DNA from: Azospirillum sp. TSA2s
Lineage (GTDB): Bacteria; Pseudomonadota; Alphaproteobacteria; Azospirillales; Azospirillaceae
Direction: 5' to 3'
NCBI RefSeq assembly: GCF_004923315.1
Contig: NZ_CP039650.1
Span: 1-64,000, forward strand
DNA length: 64,000 nucleotides
The translations under genes and the position numbers were made by a program. This document shows positions 17,386-25,470 of this stretch, piece by piece (position 1 is the stretch's first letter; each line of letters begins with the position of its first letter). The notes under the pieces are model-generated. The model ran no database searches. It was not told where the DNA came from and saw only the letters and a list, made by a program, of their open reading frames with translations.

Positions 17386-18744
17386 TCAGCGGAACGCGAC
17401 CAGCGTTCCGTTGTCGCACAGCACATATAGAGTGTTGTTGGCAACGACCGGCGGCAAGTAGGAACCGGTGGGGAGCGAACGGGTCACCTCCACCCGGCCG
17501 TCCGACGGCGACAGGCCGAGCAGCTGGCCGTTGGAACCGGTGACCCACAGGCGGCTGCCCGCCATCACCGGGCCGGACCAGACGATCGGACCCGACTTGT
17601 CCTCCGGATCCTTGAAGCGGGCGAGCGGGGCCACCCAGCGGACCTTGCCGTTCTGGCGCGCCACCGCGACGACCTCCTGGTCGTTGGTGACGGTGAACAG
17701 GTAGTCGCCGGCCAGCCAGGGGGTCTGGACGCCGCCGATCTCCGTTTCCCAGATACGGGCGCCGATTCGCTCGTCGATGGCAACCATGCGGCCGGAATGT
17801 CCGATGGCGTAGACGTTGCCGCGATCGACCACCGGCAGGCCGCGGATGTCGGCCAGGTTGCTCAGCTGGCCGGTGCGGCGAATGGCGGCGAGGCTGTCCT
17901 GCCACGACACGCGGCCGTTTTCCGGACGCAGGCCGAACAGCTCGCCCGACGAATAGGGGGAGACGACCAGCGTGCCGGTGGCCGCCGGGCTGGCGGCGCC
18001 GAGCAGGCCGGCGGTCTCCAGGATGCCCTGCTGCGACCACTGCACCGCACCGTCGTCGGTGGAGAGCGCGATGGTCTGGTTGTCGAGCGTGATGACCAGC
18101 ACGCGACCGCCGGCCACCGTGGGCGCGCCGCGGACCGGGCCGGCGATGCGCTTGCGCCACAGGATCTTGCCGGTGGCGGCGTCGAGCGACAGCACCTCGG
18201 CGAAGCCCGTGGCGGCATAGACGCGGCCGTCGGCATAGGCGACGCCGCCGCCGGTGGCCCCGCCCCGCTCGTTCTCCGGCCGGGTATCGACCCGCCACAG
18301 CGACTGGCCGCTGCGCTCGTTCAGCGCGGAGACATGCGAGTCGGCGTCCATCGCGAAGATGCGGCCGTCGGCGATCACCGGCGTGCCGAGCAGCGCGCGC
18401 GAGCTGCTGGAGCCCGAACCGATGTCGGCGCGCCAGGCGTCGGACGGGTTGGCCGACAGAGCGAGGTTGCCCAGCACATGGTCCGGCGTGCCGCCCGGCT
18501 GCGCCCAGGCCGCGTTGGCGACCGGCGGCGGCACGGTGACGGCGACGGCGGCGAGCTGTGCGTCCGGCTCCACCTTGCGCTCGCGCTGGAGCACGGCGAC
18601 GCGCTTGCCCGGCAGGGGCGGATCGGGCGTCTTGCCGAACCAGCTGTCCACGGTGTCGCAGCCGGCGAGGAAGACGGACAGCAGCGATGCGGACAGCAGC
18701 GCCGCGCGGCGGATGGAGCCGGCCTTCATCTTGTTGTTCTTCAT
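17386..18744 (-). CDS. bamB: Outer-membrane assembly lipoprotein BamB
   Basis: Lipoprotein of the BAM complex that helps insert beta-barrel proteins into the outer membrane. The 452-residue protein has a signal peptide ending in lipobox LAGC (Cys29) and then repeated PQQ-type beta-propeller blades (for example GKILWRKRIAGPVRGAP, GRVSWQDSL, GARIWETEIGG, GKVRWVAPL). The length is slightly above the E. coli protein because of a linker after the lipobox. It lies 9 bp after the TPR gene and 41 bp before der, so the three are likely one operon. Confidence 0.92.
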   Translation of the reverse strand: MKNNKMKAGSIRRAALLSASLLSVFLAGCDTVDSWFGKTPDPPLPGKRVAVLQRERKVEPDAQLAAVAVTVPPPVANAAWAQPGGTPDHVLGNLALSANPSDAWRADIGSGSSSSRALLGTPVIADGRIFAMDADSHVSALNERSGQSLWRVDTRPENERGGATGGGVAYADGRVYAATGFAEVLSLDAATGKILWRKRIAGPVRGAPTVAGGRVLVITLDNQTIALSTDDGAVQWSQQGILETAGLLGAASPAATGTLVVSPYSSGELFGLRPENGRVSWQDSLAAIRRTGQLSNLADIRGLPVVDRGNVYAIGHSGRMVAIDERIGARIWETEIGGVQTPWLAGDYLFTVTNDQEVVAVARQNGKVRWVAPLARFKDPEDKSGPIVWSGPVMAGSRLWVTGSNGQLLGLSPSDGRVEVTRSLPTGSYLPPVVANNTLYVLCDNGTLVAFR

Positions 18745-18753
18745 GGCCCTGGA

Positions 18754-19398
18754 TCAGCCCTTGCCGTAGAGGGAGGCGAGATCGGCGGCACGGCCACGCA
18801 CGCCCGACGGCGCTTGCTGGTCATCCGCCAGTTGCTTGTAGAGCGTGCGCGCCTTTTCCGTGTCGCCGGCGCGGGCGGCCAGCATCGCCGTCAGCTCGCG
18901 CGCCGTAAAGCGCCAGGGGCTGGTGTCGGCGGTCAGCGGCTGCAGCTTCGCCGTCAGCTGGGCCGGGTCGCCCTTTTCCGCACGCTGCGTCACCGCCAGC
19001 AGGGTGGCGAGGTCGCGGTATTCGGCGGGCACGGAGCCGTTGGCGGCGATGCCGTCATAGATGGTCGCAGCCTCGTCCGGCTTGTTCTGGCGGATCAGCA
19101 GCGCCGCGGCGTTGAACTGGGCGATGGCGGCGAGGTCGGGCTTGGCGGAGCCGGCGAAGGCCGACAGCGCCTCCACCCCCTTCTCCGGTCCCTGGGCACT
19201 CTGCGAGATGGCGGTGACCAGGGCGGCGGTCTGCTCCTGCTTCTGCTGCGCCTGCCAATGGCGCCAGTAGCTGTAGCCGCCGGTGCCGGCGACGACCAGG
19301 ACGGCCGCGGCGATCATGGCGCCGCCATACTTCTTGAACAGGTGCTCCGCGCGGTCCCGGCGCAGATCCTCGTCGACTTCGCGGAAAATATCGCTCAT
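18754..19398 (-). CDS. YfgM-like membrane-anchored TPR protein
   Basis: A 214-residue protein with a short cytoplasmic N-terminus (SDIFREVDEDLRRDRAEHLFKKYG), one membrane helix (about 27-45) and periplasmic helical repeats of the TPR_21 type. In E. coli, YfgM is encoded next to bamB, binds the SecYEG translocon and helps chaperone envelope proteins. The neighbourhood (TPR, bamB, der) supports the same assignment. The N-terminus is longer and more acidic than in E. coli YfgM, as is normal in alphaproteobacteria. Confidence 0.82.
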   Translation of the reverse strand: MSDIFREVDEDLRRDRAEHLFKKYGGAMIAAAVLVVAGTGGYSYWRHWQAQQKQEQTAALVTAISQSAQGPEKGVEALSAFAGSAKPDLAAIAQFNAAALLIRQNKPDEAATIYDGIAANGSVPAEYRDLATLLAVTQRAEKGDPAQLTAKLQPLTADTSPWRFTARELTAMLAARAGDTEKARTLYKQLADDQQAPSGVRGRAADLASLYGKG

Positions 19399-19587
19399 GG
19401 CGCTGCGGTTGCGTCCCTGCGGTGGCGGCGTCGCGCACGGCCCGGATGGCGGCGCGGGTCAGGCGGAATCCGTCCGGCCGGTGAACCGGACGGATGATTC
19501 CACAAGATCAAGAGGGGCGGATAGCATCGGGCAACCCGCCGGGTCAAGAGGCTCACTGCCGTGGACGGGAGTCCGGCCGTTGCCGCC

Positions 19588-19626
19588 AAAAGAAAACGGG
19601 CCGCGGAGGGGTTCCCCCGGCGGCCC
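19588..19626 (-). terminator. Terminator of the LuxR-type regulator at 19690
   Basis: GGGCCGC (19598) pairs with GCGGCCC (ending 19626) around an inner GGGG/CCCC hairpin. On the minus strand it is followed by a T-rich run (plus-strand A-tract 19588-19596), as for an intrinsic terminator. Confidence 0.75.
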
Positions 19627-19689
19627 AGTTCCGCGACCCGTACGTGCCCCGGATCGGTCGATGCAGTCTGAGGTCGATGCTGTCCGAAC

Positions 19690-20343
19690 TTACGCCGACA
19701 TGGCTGCGGCGGCGATGACCGCCTGGGTGCGGTTCTTGACGCCCAGCGACTTGAAGATGGCGGTGACGTGGATCTTCACCGTGCCTTCCGACAGGCCCAG
19801 TTCATAGGCGATCTGCTTGTTCGACTTGCCGAGACGCAGGCATTCCAGCACTTCACGCTGGCGCTGGGTCAGACCGTAGCCGGCGCTGCGGTCGGACATG
19901 TCCACCGTGCGGCGGCGCGGCGCGGCCTCCATGCTGGCGGTCAGCGCGCCCGGCGGCAGGTAGATGCCGCCCGAGAACACCAGGTTCAGGGCGCCCATCA
20001 TCACCTTCACGCTGCTCGACTTCGGGATGTAGCCGGTCGCGCCATGGTCGAGCGCGCCACGGATGTCGCCCAGAGCCTCCGAAGCGGAGATCACCACCAC
20101 CGGCACACCCGGCTGCAGCGCCTGGATCTCGCGCAGGCCGTCGAAGCCCGGCCAGTTCGGCATATGCAGGTCCATCAGGATGATGTCGAAGGTGCTGCCG
20201 GCCCGGCACTGGTCCAGCACCTCGTCGAAGGTCCCGGCCTCGACGAAGCTGGCTTCGCCCTGAAGTTGCTCCAGCAGACGCCGCAGACCTTCGCGAAACA
20301 GCAGATGGTCGTCCCCGATCAGAATCTTCATGGTCCCCGTCAT
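19690..20343 (-). CDS. NarL/FixJ-type response regulator
   Basis: A two-component transcription regulator of 217 residues. The receiver has the acidic pair Asp11-Asp12 and phospho-acceptor Asp58 (LMDLHMP), with Lys108 (GYIPKSS). The C-terminal LuxR helix-turn-helix reads LTQRQREVLECLRLGKSNKQ and then the recognition helix EGTVKIHVTAIFKSLG. No sensor kinase is encoded in the neighbourhood, so it is an orphan. Its promoter would lie in the gene-poor stretch to the right, where two palindromes (20550-20562 and 20570-20590) are candidate operators. Target genes are unknown. Confidence 0.92.
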   Translation of the reverse strand: MTGTMKILIGDDHLLFREGLRRLLEQLQGEASFVEAGTFDEVLDQCRAGSTFDIILMDLHMPNWPGFDGLREIQALQPGVPVVVISASEALGDIRGALDHGATGYIPKSSSVKVMMGALNLVFSGGIYLPPGALTASMEAAPRRRTVDMSDRSAGYGLTQRQREVLECLRLGKSNKQIAYELGLSEGTVKIHVTAIFKSLGVKNRTQAVIAAAAMSA

Positions 20344-20549
20344 CCTCGCTCGCCGACCCTTGCCGGTGCCGTCCGCTTACGAACGACCGCCCGTCAGGGC
20401 TGTTGTCTGTTGTCCGGCACGCCCCCGCGGCACCCGGATCACCACATTCGCGCCGAATACATGGCTTGGTGGTCGATTGGTCTGTGCGCCCTCTTCGGAC
20501 ATCGGCCGGAAGACCGTCTGCCGTTGTGGGCTTGTTCTTCGCTGTGTTG

Positions 20550-20562
20550 GGTATCTGATACC
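20550..20562. promoter_or_regulatory. Palindrome upstream of LuxR-type regulator
   Basis: GGTATC-T-GATACC is a perfect 6-bp inverted repeat around one base, about 210 bp upstream of the regulator start. It is eight bases from the next palindrome, as for a double operator. Candidate only. Confidence 0.4.
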
Positions 20563-20569
20563 ACGATCG

Positions 20570-20590
20570 GTCGGGACCCTGTATCCCGAC
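20570..20590. promoter_or_regulatory. Second palindrome upstream of LuxR-type regulator
   Basis: GTCGGGA and TCCCGAC form a perfect 7-bp inverted repeat with a 7-base spacer. It could be an operator or a small RNA hairpin. Confidence 0.4.
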
Positions 20591-21346
20591 AAGGGCCATA
20601 GGTCATTCGAAGCCGGCATTCCCCTTCGAGGCACCTTTGGTCATGGCACGACCAAGAATTGCCTCCACCAAAAGTCATAGCTTCTTCTGCGCGTGCGAAC
20701 AGAGTTATCGCGCGAGCGCATCGGATTCACTTGGCCCGATCGGGTTCATTCGAAAAGAGACAGGTTGTCTCCATTAGTGACGGGAATTTTTCTGGAACCT
20801 TGCCATCTTTGCGGCGTTCGTGTGGCAAGGATTTGGTTTATCCCGATTCGAACGCGCAAAAGAGTAAGAAAAACCAGCGGCCAAACCGAAAGGATATCCC
20901 TGATGGATGCCTGTACCAACGCGCATTCCCCTGTGACCCGCTCAGCACACATCATTCCATAGGTGTTACCGTTTCGAAACCTGAGGCGACCAACAAGGAG
21001 ACGATAAGCGATCTTGGCTGATCATCCATCGCCTGATTTACGCGGAGCCCGGTTCATTTCTAAATCACGCGGTGCGAACAGGACTTTCCCGATCCCGACG
21101 AAGGGGGAGTTTGCAGTCCGCGCCGCAATACTTCGATGTCCACAATAATTTTCCGGATGACGTGAGTTTTATGATGACGTGCCTGGGCCAACCGGCCGGT
21201 TCCTCTTCAACCCTTAGACGCAGGCGGCAATGCCCTGAGCCGGGCCGGCCGTGGATGCCTCCTCCAGACAGAGCTGACCCATGCACACACACCATGAGTA
21301 CGCCCATGAGAAAGCATCTCACCAGACCCGCAACGCGGTGACTCCC

Positions 21347-22021
21347 ATGCATGTCTGCCTGATCCTCGACAACAACGCGCTGACCGAGAACGTGGTCCAG
21401 CAACTGGACCGTGGCGGTCGCCACCGGGTCACGGTTCTGCACGATATCGGGGAGCTGACGCAGAGCGCGCTGACGCCGGATGCGATCCTGATCGGGCTGC
21501 AGCAGTTCACCGCGTTGCGCGAGAACGAACCGATGGTCTATCTGCGGCTGTCCCGCCGCTCGCGGATCGTCGTCGTGCTGTCGTCGCGTGAGCTGCTGGA
21601 CGCCGCCCATATCCTTGCCTTCGCCGACGCGTGGGTGTTCGAGGATCTGAACGTCGACCGCATCAACGAGCTGCTGGACCTGGGGCTGGAAGGCCACTGC
21701 CTGATGCCCAAGCAGTTCCTGTCACGCCTCGGCGTCGACGAGATCCGGCTGACGCTGCTGCCGCGCCTGTCCGATCCGGAGTTCGAGACGCTGCGCCTGC
21801 TGGGCGAGGGCATGAACAACCGGACCATCGCCAACGCGCTGGACCTGTCGGAAGCGGTCATCAAGTCGATGGTGCGCAGCGTTCTGTCCAAGCTGCATTT
21901 CCGCAACCGGACGGAGGCCGGCGTCTTCGCCGCCCGGCAGCAGGGTGCCCTGGAACAGGCGCGGACCGGCATGACCCCGCCGCACGTCCACGCCGCCGCC
22001 GCCCGCCGGGCCGGGGTTTGA
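21347..22021 (+). CDS. LuxR-type regulator with a degenerate receiver domain
   Basis: A 224-residue protein built like a NarL-type response regulator, but the receiver lacks the phosphorylation chemistry. Where the phospho-acceptor Asp should sit, the strand reads DAILIG, with Gly50 in its place, and the switch Lys is replaced in WVFED. The C-terminal helix-turn-helix is good: LSDPEFETLRLLGEGMNNRTI then SEAVIKSMVRSVLSKLHFRNR. The start at 21347 has GGTGA upstream and begins exactly at the first receiver strand (HVCLIL); an ATG 66 bp earlier is also in frame. It is probably controlled by partner binding or abundance instead of phosphorylation. It diverges from the canonical regulator at 19690. 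Confidence 0.8.
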   Translation: MHVCLILDNNALTENVVQQLDRGGRHRVTVLHDIGELTQSALTPDAILIGLQQFTALRENEPMVYLRLSRRSRIVVVLSSRELLDAAHILAFADAWVFEDLNVDRINELLDLGLEGHCLMPKQFLSRLGVDEIRLTLLPRLSDPEFETLRLLGEGMNNRTIANALDLSEAVIKSMVRSVLSKLHFRNRTEAGVFAARQQGALEQARTGMTPPHVHAAAARRAGV

Positions 22022-22032
22022 CCGACAGGCCA

Positions 22033-22057
22033 GGACCGCGCAGGATTCGCGCGGTCC
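22033..22057. terminator. Hairpin between convergent regulator and chemoreceptor genes
   Basis: GGACCGCGC and GCGCGGTCC form a perfect 9-bp stem with a 7-base loop, located between two converging genes. No T-run follows, so intrinsic termination is uncertain. Confidence 0.5.
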
Positions 22058-22097
22058 AGCAGTGCCGCCCAGCCAGACCTGATCCGGCGAACCTGGA

Positions 22098-24098
22098 TCA
22101 GCCAGCCAAGCGGCGGCCGGCCATCGCCTCTTCGAAACGGTCGAAGCGGGCGTCGAAAGCCTGACGATCGATCTCGGCCAGCCGGAAGCGGACGCGCACC
22201 ACCCCCTCCTCCCGATTGAAGGCGTCGAAGGGCAGCGCCACGCCCAGGCTGTCGAACAGCAGGGTGCCGCGTGCGCCGACGGAGTCGGCCTCGCCCAGCG
22301 CCGCGCCATGACGGGAAATGTCCAGCAGCCGCACCGTCAGGCGCCCCTCCGCCCCCTCCACGATGCAGGGTGCCTCGACGCGATAGCGCGGCACGCTGCG
22401 GCGATCCACGTCGTCGGTCGCCGTGCGTACGGCGCGGACCAGCACATGCATCAACTCGTCGATGCTGTGGGTCACTTCCGACGCCCCGGCGCGCAGCATG
22501 TCGGCGCGCTCCTCCGTCACCTTGGCCTCGCGTGATACCTCGTCGATGCGGGTCGAGACGTCGGTGGCGGCGCCGGCGGTCTGGCCGACATTGCGCGAGA
22601 TTTCCTGGGTCGCCGACGCCTGCTGTTCCACCGCGGCGGCCACCGTGCCGGAGATGGCGTCGATCTCGCCGATGGTGCGGCTGATGTCGCGCACCTCCTC
22701 CACGCTACGGGCGGTGACCGACTGGATCTCGCCGATCAGACGCGAGATCTCCTCGGTCGAGCGCGAGGTCTGGTTGGCGAGGTTCTTCACCTCGCCGGCG
22801 ACGACGGCGAATCCCTTGCCCGCCTCCCCGGCCCGCGCCGCCTCGATGGTGGCGTTCAGGGCAAGCAGGTTGGTCTGGGCGGCGATGCCCTGGATCAGTT
22901 CCGCCACGTCGCCGATGCGGCTGACCGCCGAGGACAGCGATTCGATGGTGCTTTCGGTCCGGTTGCTGGCGGCGACGGCGGCGCGGGTGACCCCGGCGGC
23001 ATGGCCGACCTGATTGCCGATCTCCTCGATGGAAGCCGAGAGCTGCTCGGCAGCCGAGGCCACTGCCTGGGCGTTGCTGAGCGCCTGGGCCGCCGCCGCG
23101 GCGACGTTCTGGGCGTTGGACCCGACCAGCCCGGCCGATTTCGCCATGGCGTCGGCGTTGCGGTCCATCTCCTGCGTGCGGGCGGCGACCCGCTCGACGG
23201 CGCTGCGGCTTTCCTGCTCCACCGTATCGGCCATCGACTGCAGCGCCTTGCGCTTCTGCGCCTCGCCCTGGATACGCTGATGCTCCTGCTCGGCGCGCAG
23301 ACGTTCCGCCTCGGCCATGCCGTCACGGAAGACGAGGACGGAGCGCGACATCGCGCCGATCTCGTCCAGACGTTTCACGCCGGCAACGCTGGCCGACAGA
23401 TCGCCGGAGGACAGCGCGGTCATCACCTGGCTGAGTTGGCCCAGCGGACGCAGCAGCCAACGCGACACCAGATAGCCCGGCACCGCCAGAACCAGGGCGC
23501 AGATCACCACCAGCATGGTGGCGAAGCGCATGCTGTCGTCGAAGGTCTTGAACACCTCCGCCTTCTTGATGCCGACATAGAGGATGCCGACCGGCTTGCC
23601 GGCCGCGTCCTTGATCGGGTCATAGGCGGCGTAATAGGGCTCGCCCAGGATATCGACCATGCCGCGGAAGGGAACGCCCTGGCGCAGCACCGAGTCATAG
23701 GCCGGGCCCTGCGCCAGCGTGGTGCCGACGGCACGGCTGCCGTCGGGCTTGGCGACGTTGGTGGCGATGCGGCGGTCGCCCAGGAACAGGGTGGCCGTAC
23801 CCCCGGTGATGCGCTTGATCTTGTCGACCACGAGGTTGTTGTCGTTCATCACGACACCGTCCAGCAGCAGCTTGCCGTCGGCGACGGAGAACTGGCCGCC
23901 GCGTTCCTGCAGCGAGGACCAAGCGATGTCCATGCTGAGCCGCTGCATCTCGATCGCCTGCCGCTCCAAGTCACGGACGATCACCTGACCGATCGCGAAC
24001 AGGATCGCCGTGCTGAGGATCAGCATGCCGAAAAGGTTCAACAGGGTGACTTTCGTGGAGATCGAAAGCCGGCCGACGAAGGCGCGCAGGGCGTCCAT
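22098..24098 (-). CDS. Methyl-accepting chemotaxis protein with C-terminal PilZ domain
   Basis: A chemoreceptor of about 666 residues. Order: TM1 (VTLLNLFGMLILSTAILFA), a periplasmic sensor of the single-Cache type (GGTATLFLGDRRIATN, then YYAAYDPIKDAAGKPVGILYVG), TM2, a HAMP linker, the signalling domain with the hairpin tip EAARAGEAGKGFAVVA, and a C-terminal PilZ domain. The PilZ c-di-GMP residues are present: RSVPR (R-x3-R) and DISRHG (D-x-S-x2-G). Azospirillum Tlp1 is a known PilZ-bearing receptor that binds c-di-GMP. The start was taken as the third of three close ATGs because GGTGG lies 9 bp upstream; the open frame extends 27 codons further. The receptor would link ligand or energy taxis to c-di-GMP level. 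Confidence 0.93.
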   Translation of the reverse strand: MDALRAFVGRLSISTKVTLLNLFGMLILSTAILFAIGQVIVRDLERQAIEMQRLSMDIAWSSLQERGGQFSVADGKLLLDGVVMNDNNLVVDKIKRITGGTATLFLGDRRIATNVAKPDGSRAVGTTLAQGPAYDSVLRQGVPFRGMVDILGEPYYAAYDPIKDAAGKPVGILYVGIKKAEVFKTFDDSMRFATMLVVICALVLAVPGYLVSRWLLRPLGQLSQVMTALSSGDLSASVAGVKRLDEIGAMSRSVLVFRDGMAEAERLRAEQEHQRIQGEAQKRKALQSMADTVEQESRSAVERVAARTQEMDRNADAMAKSAGLVGSNAQNVAAAAAQALSNAQAVASAAEQLSASIEEIGNQVGHAAGVTRAAVAASNRTESTIESLSSAVSRIGDVAELIQGIAAQTNLLALNATIEAARAGEAGKGFAVVAGEVKNLANQTSRSTEEISRLIGEIQSVTARSVEEVRDISRTIGEIDAISGTVAAAVEQQASATQEISRNVGQTAGAATDVSTRIDEVSREAKVTEERADMLRAGASEVTHSIDELMHVLVRAVRTATDDVDRRSVPRYRVEAPCIVEGAEGRLTVRLLDISRHGAALGEADSVGARGTLLFDSLGVALPFDAFNREEGVVRVRFRLAEIDRQAFDARFDRFEEAMAGRRLAG

Positions 24099-24312
24099 GA
24101 GTGCCATCCACCAGGAAAACATGTTGCAGATGCGAGATCGCTGTCGCGCCGCACTATGCCATCGTGGTTTAGGGTGCATTCATTTAAAATACATACGACT
24201 CCTGCGGCAACTTGTCGCCTTACGAGATCTTTATGAATTCAACCTCGGGGTGATTTTTCCGTAGGCACGGCATGATCGAATCTTTCATACCGCCACAGGA
24301 AGACGGTCGAAA

Positions 24313-24648
24313 TCAGAACAGCCGTGCACCGTCCGGGACCGCGTGATCCGGGCCGACCAGCACCACGGCGCCCTCGGCGTCGGGCAGGCCCAGGCACAGC
24401 ACCTCGCTGGTGAAGGGGCCGATTCGCTTGGGCGGAAAATTCACCACCGCCAGAACCTGACGGCCTACCAGCGCATCGGCGGCGTAGTGGCTGGTGATCT
24501 GGGCGGAGCTGCGCTTGGTGCCGATCTCGCCGCCGAAATCGATGGTCAGCTTGTAGGCCGGCTTGCGCGCCTCCGGAAACGCATCGACGGCGCGGACGGT
24601 GCCTACACGGATGTCGACCTTGGTGAAATCGTCGTAGGAGATGGTCAT
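24313..24648 (-). CDS. CsaA-like tRNA-binding-domain protein
   Basis: A 111-residue OB-fold protein matching the family of B. subtilis CsaA, a small tRNA-binding domain protein with reported export-chaperone activity. The pattern is complete: TKVDIRVGTVRAVDAFPEARKPAYKL, IGTKRSSAQIT, then VVNFPPKRIGPFTSEVLCLG and the Asp/Pro-rich end. The length is normal. Cytoplasmic. It stands alone between the chemoreceptor and the phasin gene. Biological role in alphaproteobacteria is not established. Confidence 0.85.
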   Translation of the reverse strand: MTISYDDFTKVDIRVGTVRAVDAFPEARKPAYKLTIDFGGEIGTKRSSAQITSHYAADALVGRQVLAVVNFPPKRIGPFTSEVLCLGLPDAEGAVVLVGPDHAVPDGARLF

Positions 24649-24805
24649 GACGGGTCCGATGCGGTGGTTTTATGGTTGGCGATCGGATTCACGCTCCAAA
24701 TCGATTCCGATTTTGCGCGATCCGATCTAGCGGTCGGTGCCAGGGTAGCGCGGCAGGACAGGCATCGGAACCGGGAAGGCGCGTCCGGACCATCCGGCAC
24801 AAACG

Positions 24806-24832
24806 AAAAAGGGGCCGCCGATGGCGACCCCT
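24806..24832 (-). terminator. Terminator of the phasin gene
   Basis: On the minus strand a GGGGTCGCC/GGCGGCCCC stem (one mismatch, 3-base loop) is followed by a run of five T. It lies about 30 bp after the phasin stop codon. Confidence 0.8.
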
Positions 24833-24862
24833 CTTCGCTGATTTCCGGCGGACCGGAGTGGA

Positions 24863-25297
24863 TCAGGACTTCGCCTTGGCGATGGCGGCCTTGACCTCGT
24901 CCAGGCTGTCCGACACGCGCTTGGTCAGGATCTCTGCGGCCTCGGTGTTCGACTTGGCGATCATCTCGCTCAGCTCGCGGATGTTGGCCAGCGACTTCTC
25001 GAAGGCGGCCTTGACCAGATCGGCCTGCTTGGCGGCCTTCTCTTCCGGGGTGCCGGCGGCGGTCAGTTCACCGACGGCGCGGTTCACGTCCTCGGCGACG
25101 GTGCGCAGCACCTCGGCCTGACGACGGACGATGGCCTGGAAGCCTTCGAAGGCCAGCTGGTTGGCAGCGGTCACCGCCTCGATGTTGCGGCGCTGGCTGG
25201 CGATGATGGACTCGACGTCCACGCCCGGCACCTTCAGGTCACCCATCATCTTGGACGGATCGAATTCGAGGAAGGGGTTACCGCTGATCTTGGCCAT
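24863..25297 (-). CDS. Phasin (polyhydroxyalkanoate granule-associated protein)
   Basis: Coats PHB granules and sets their number and size. The 144-residue protein has the alphaproteobacterial phasin_2 pattern: NPFLEFD..KMMGDLKVPGVD near the N-terminus, then a long amphipathic helix set (ESIIASQRRNIEAVTAANQ, AIVRRQAEVLRTVAED, EKSLANIRELSEMIAKS). No signal peptide. The ATG at 25295-25297 has a GAG motif upstream; one further in-frame ATG lies three codons earlier. A perfect TGC-rich palindrome lies 50 bp upstream. It is a single-gene unit with its own terminator. Confidence 0.92.
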   Translation of the reverse strand: MAKISGNPFLEFDPSKMMGDLKVPGVDVESIIASQRRNIEAVTAANQLAFEGFQAIVRRQAEVLRTVAEDVNRAVGELTAAGTPEEKAAKQADLVKAAFEKSLANIRELSEMIAKSNTEAAEILTKRVSDSLDEVKAAIAKAKS

Positions 25298-25346
25298 GTT
25301 TCTCATCCCAGTATCGGTGTTTGCTGCCCGCATCTGAATACGGGCA

Positions 25347-25361
25347 TGTTGCGTCGCAACA
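25347..25361. promoter_or_regulatory. TGC-rich palindrome upstream of phasin, PhaR-like
   Basis: TGTTGCGTCGCAACA is a perfect inverted repeat except for its central base. It shares a 13-base core with the site at 10907-10921. PhaR in other alphaproteobacteria represses phasin genes from TGC-rich sites, so this is a reasonable candidate operator. The regulator gene is not in the window. Confidence 0.6.
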
Positions 25362-25470
25362 TTACAGAGGCCGACTATGCAGAGTGCCGAAAAGTTAGTC
25401 AATCCGGTTTTTTGCGCCGCAGCATAACCTTGGCGGGAGGAAGCTCGCGCCGCGGAATGCCCGCCCGTCG

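Larger units (their letters stand above)
20344..21346. other. 1-kb gene-poor region between two LuxR-type regulators
   Basis: No credible coding frame was found; short open frames on both strands have no motif and no codon bias. Base composition is lower in GC than the neighbours from about 20650 to 21180. It contains two close palindromes near 20550-20590 and must hold the promoters of both diverging regulators. An untranslated RNA here is possible but cannot be called from sequence alone. Confidence 0.5.

Noticed and set aside
20659..21021. A 120-codon plus-strand frame in the gene-poor gap
   Set aside because: No motif, no ribosome-binding site, and mixed residue composition; considered chance.
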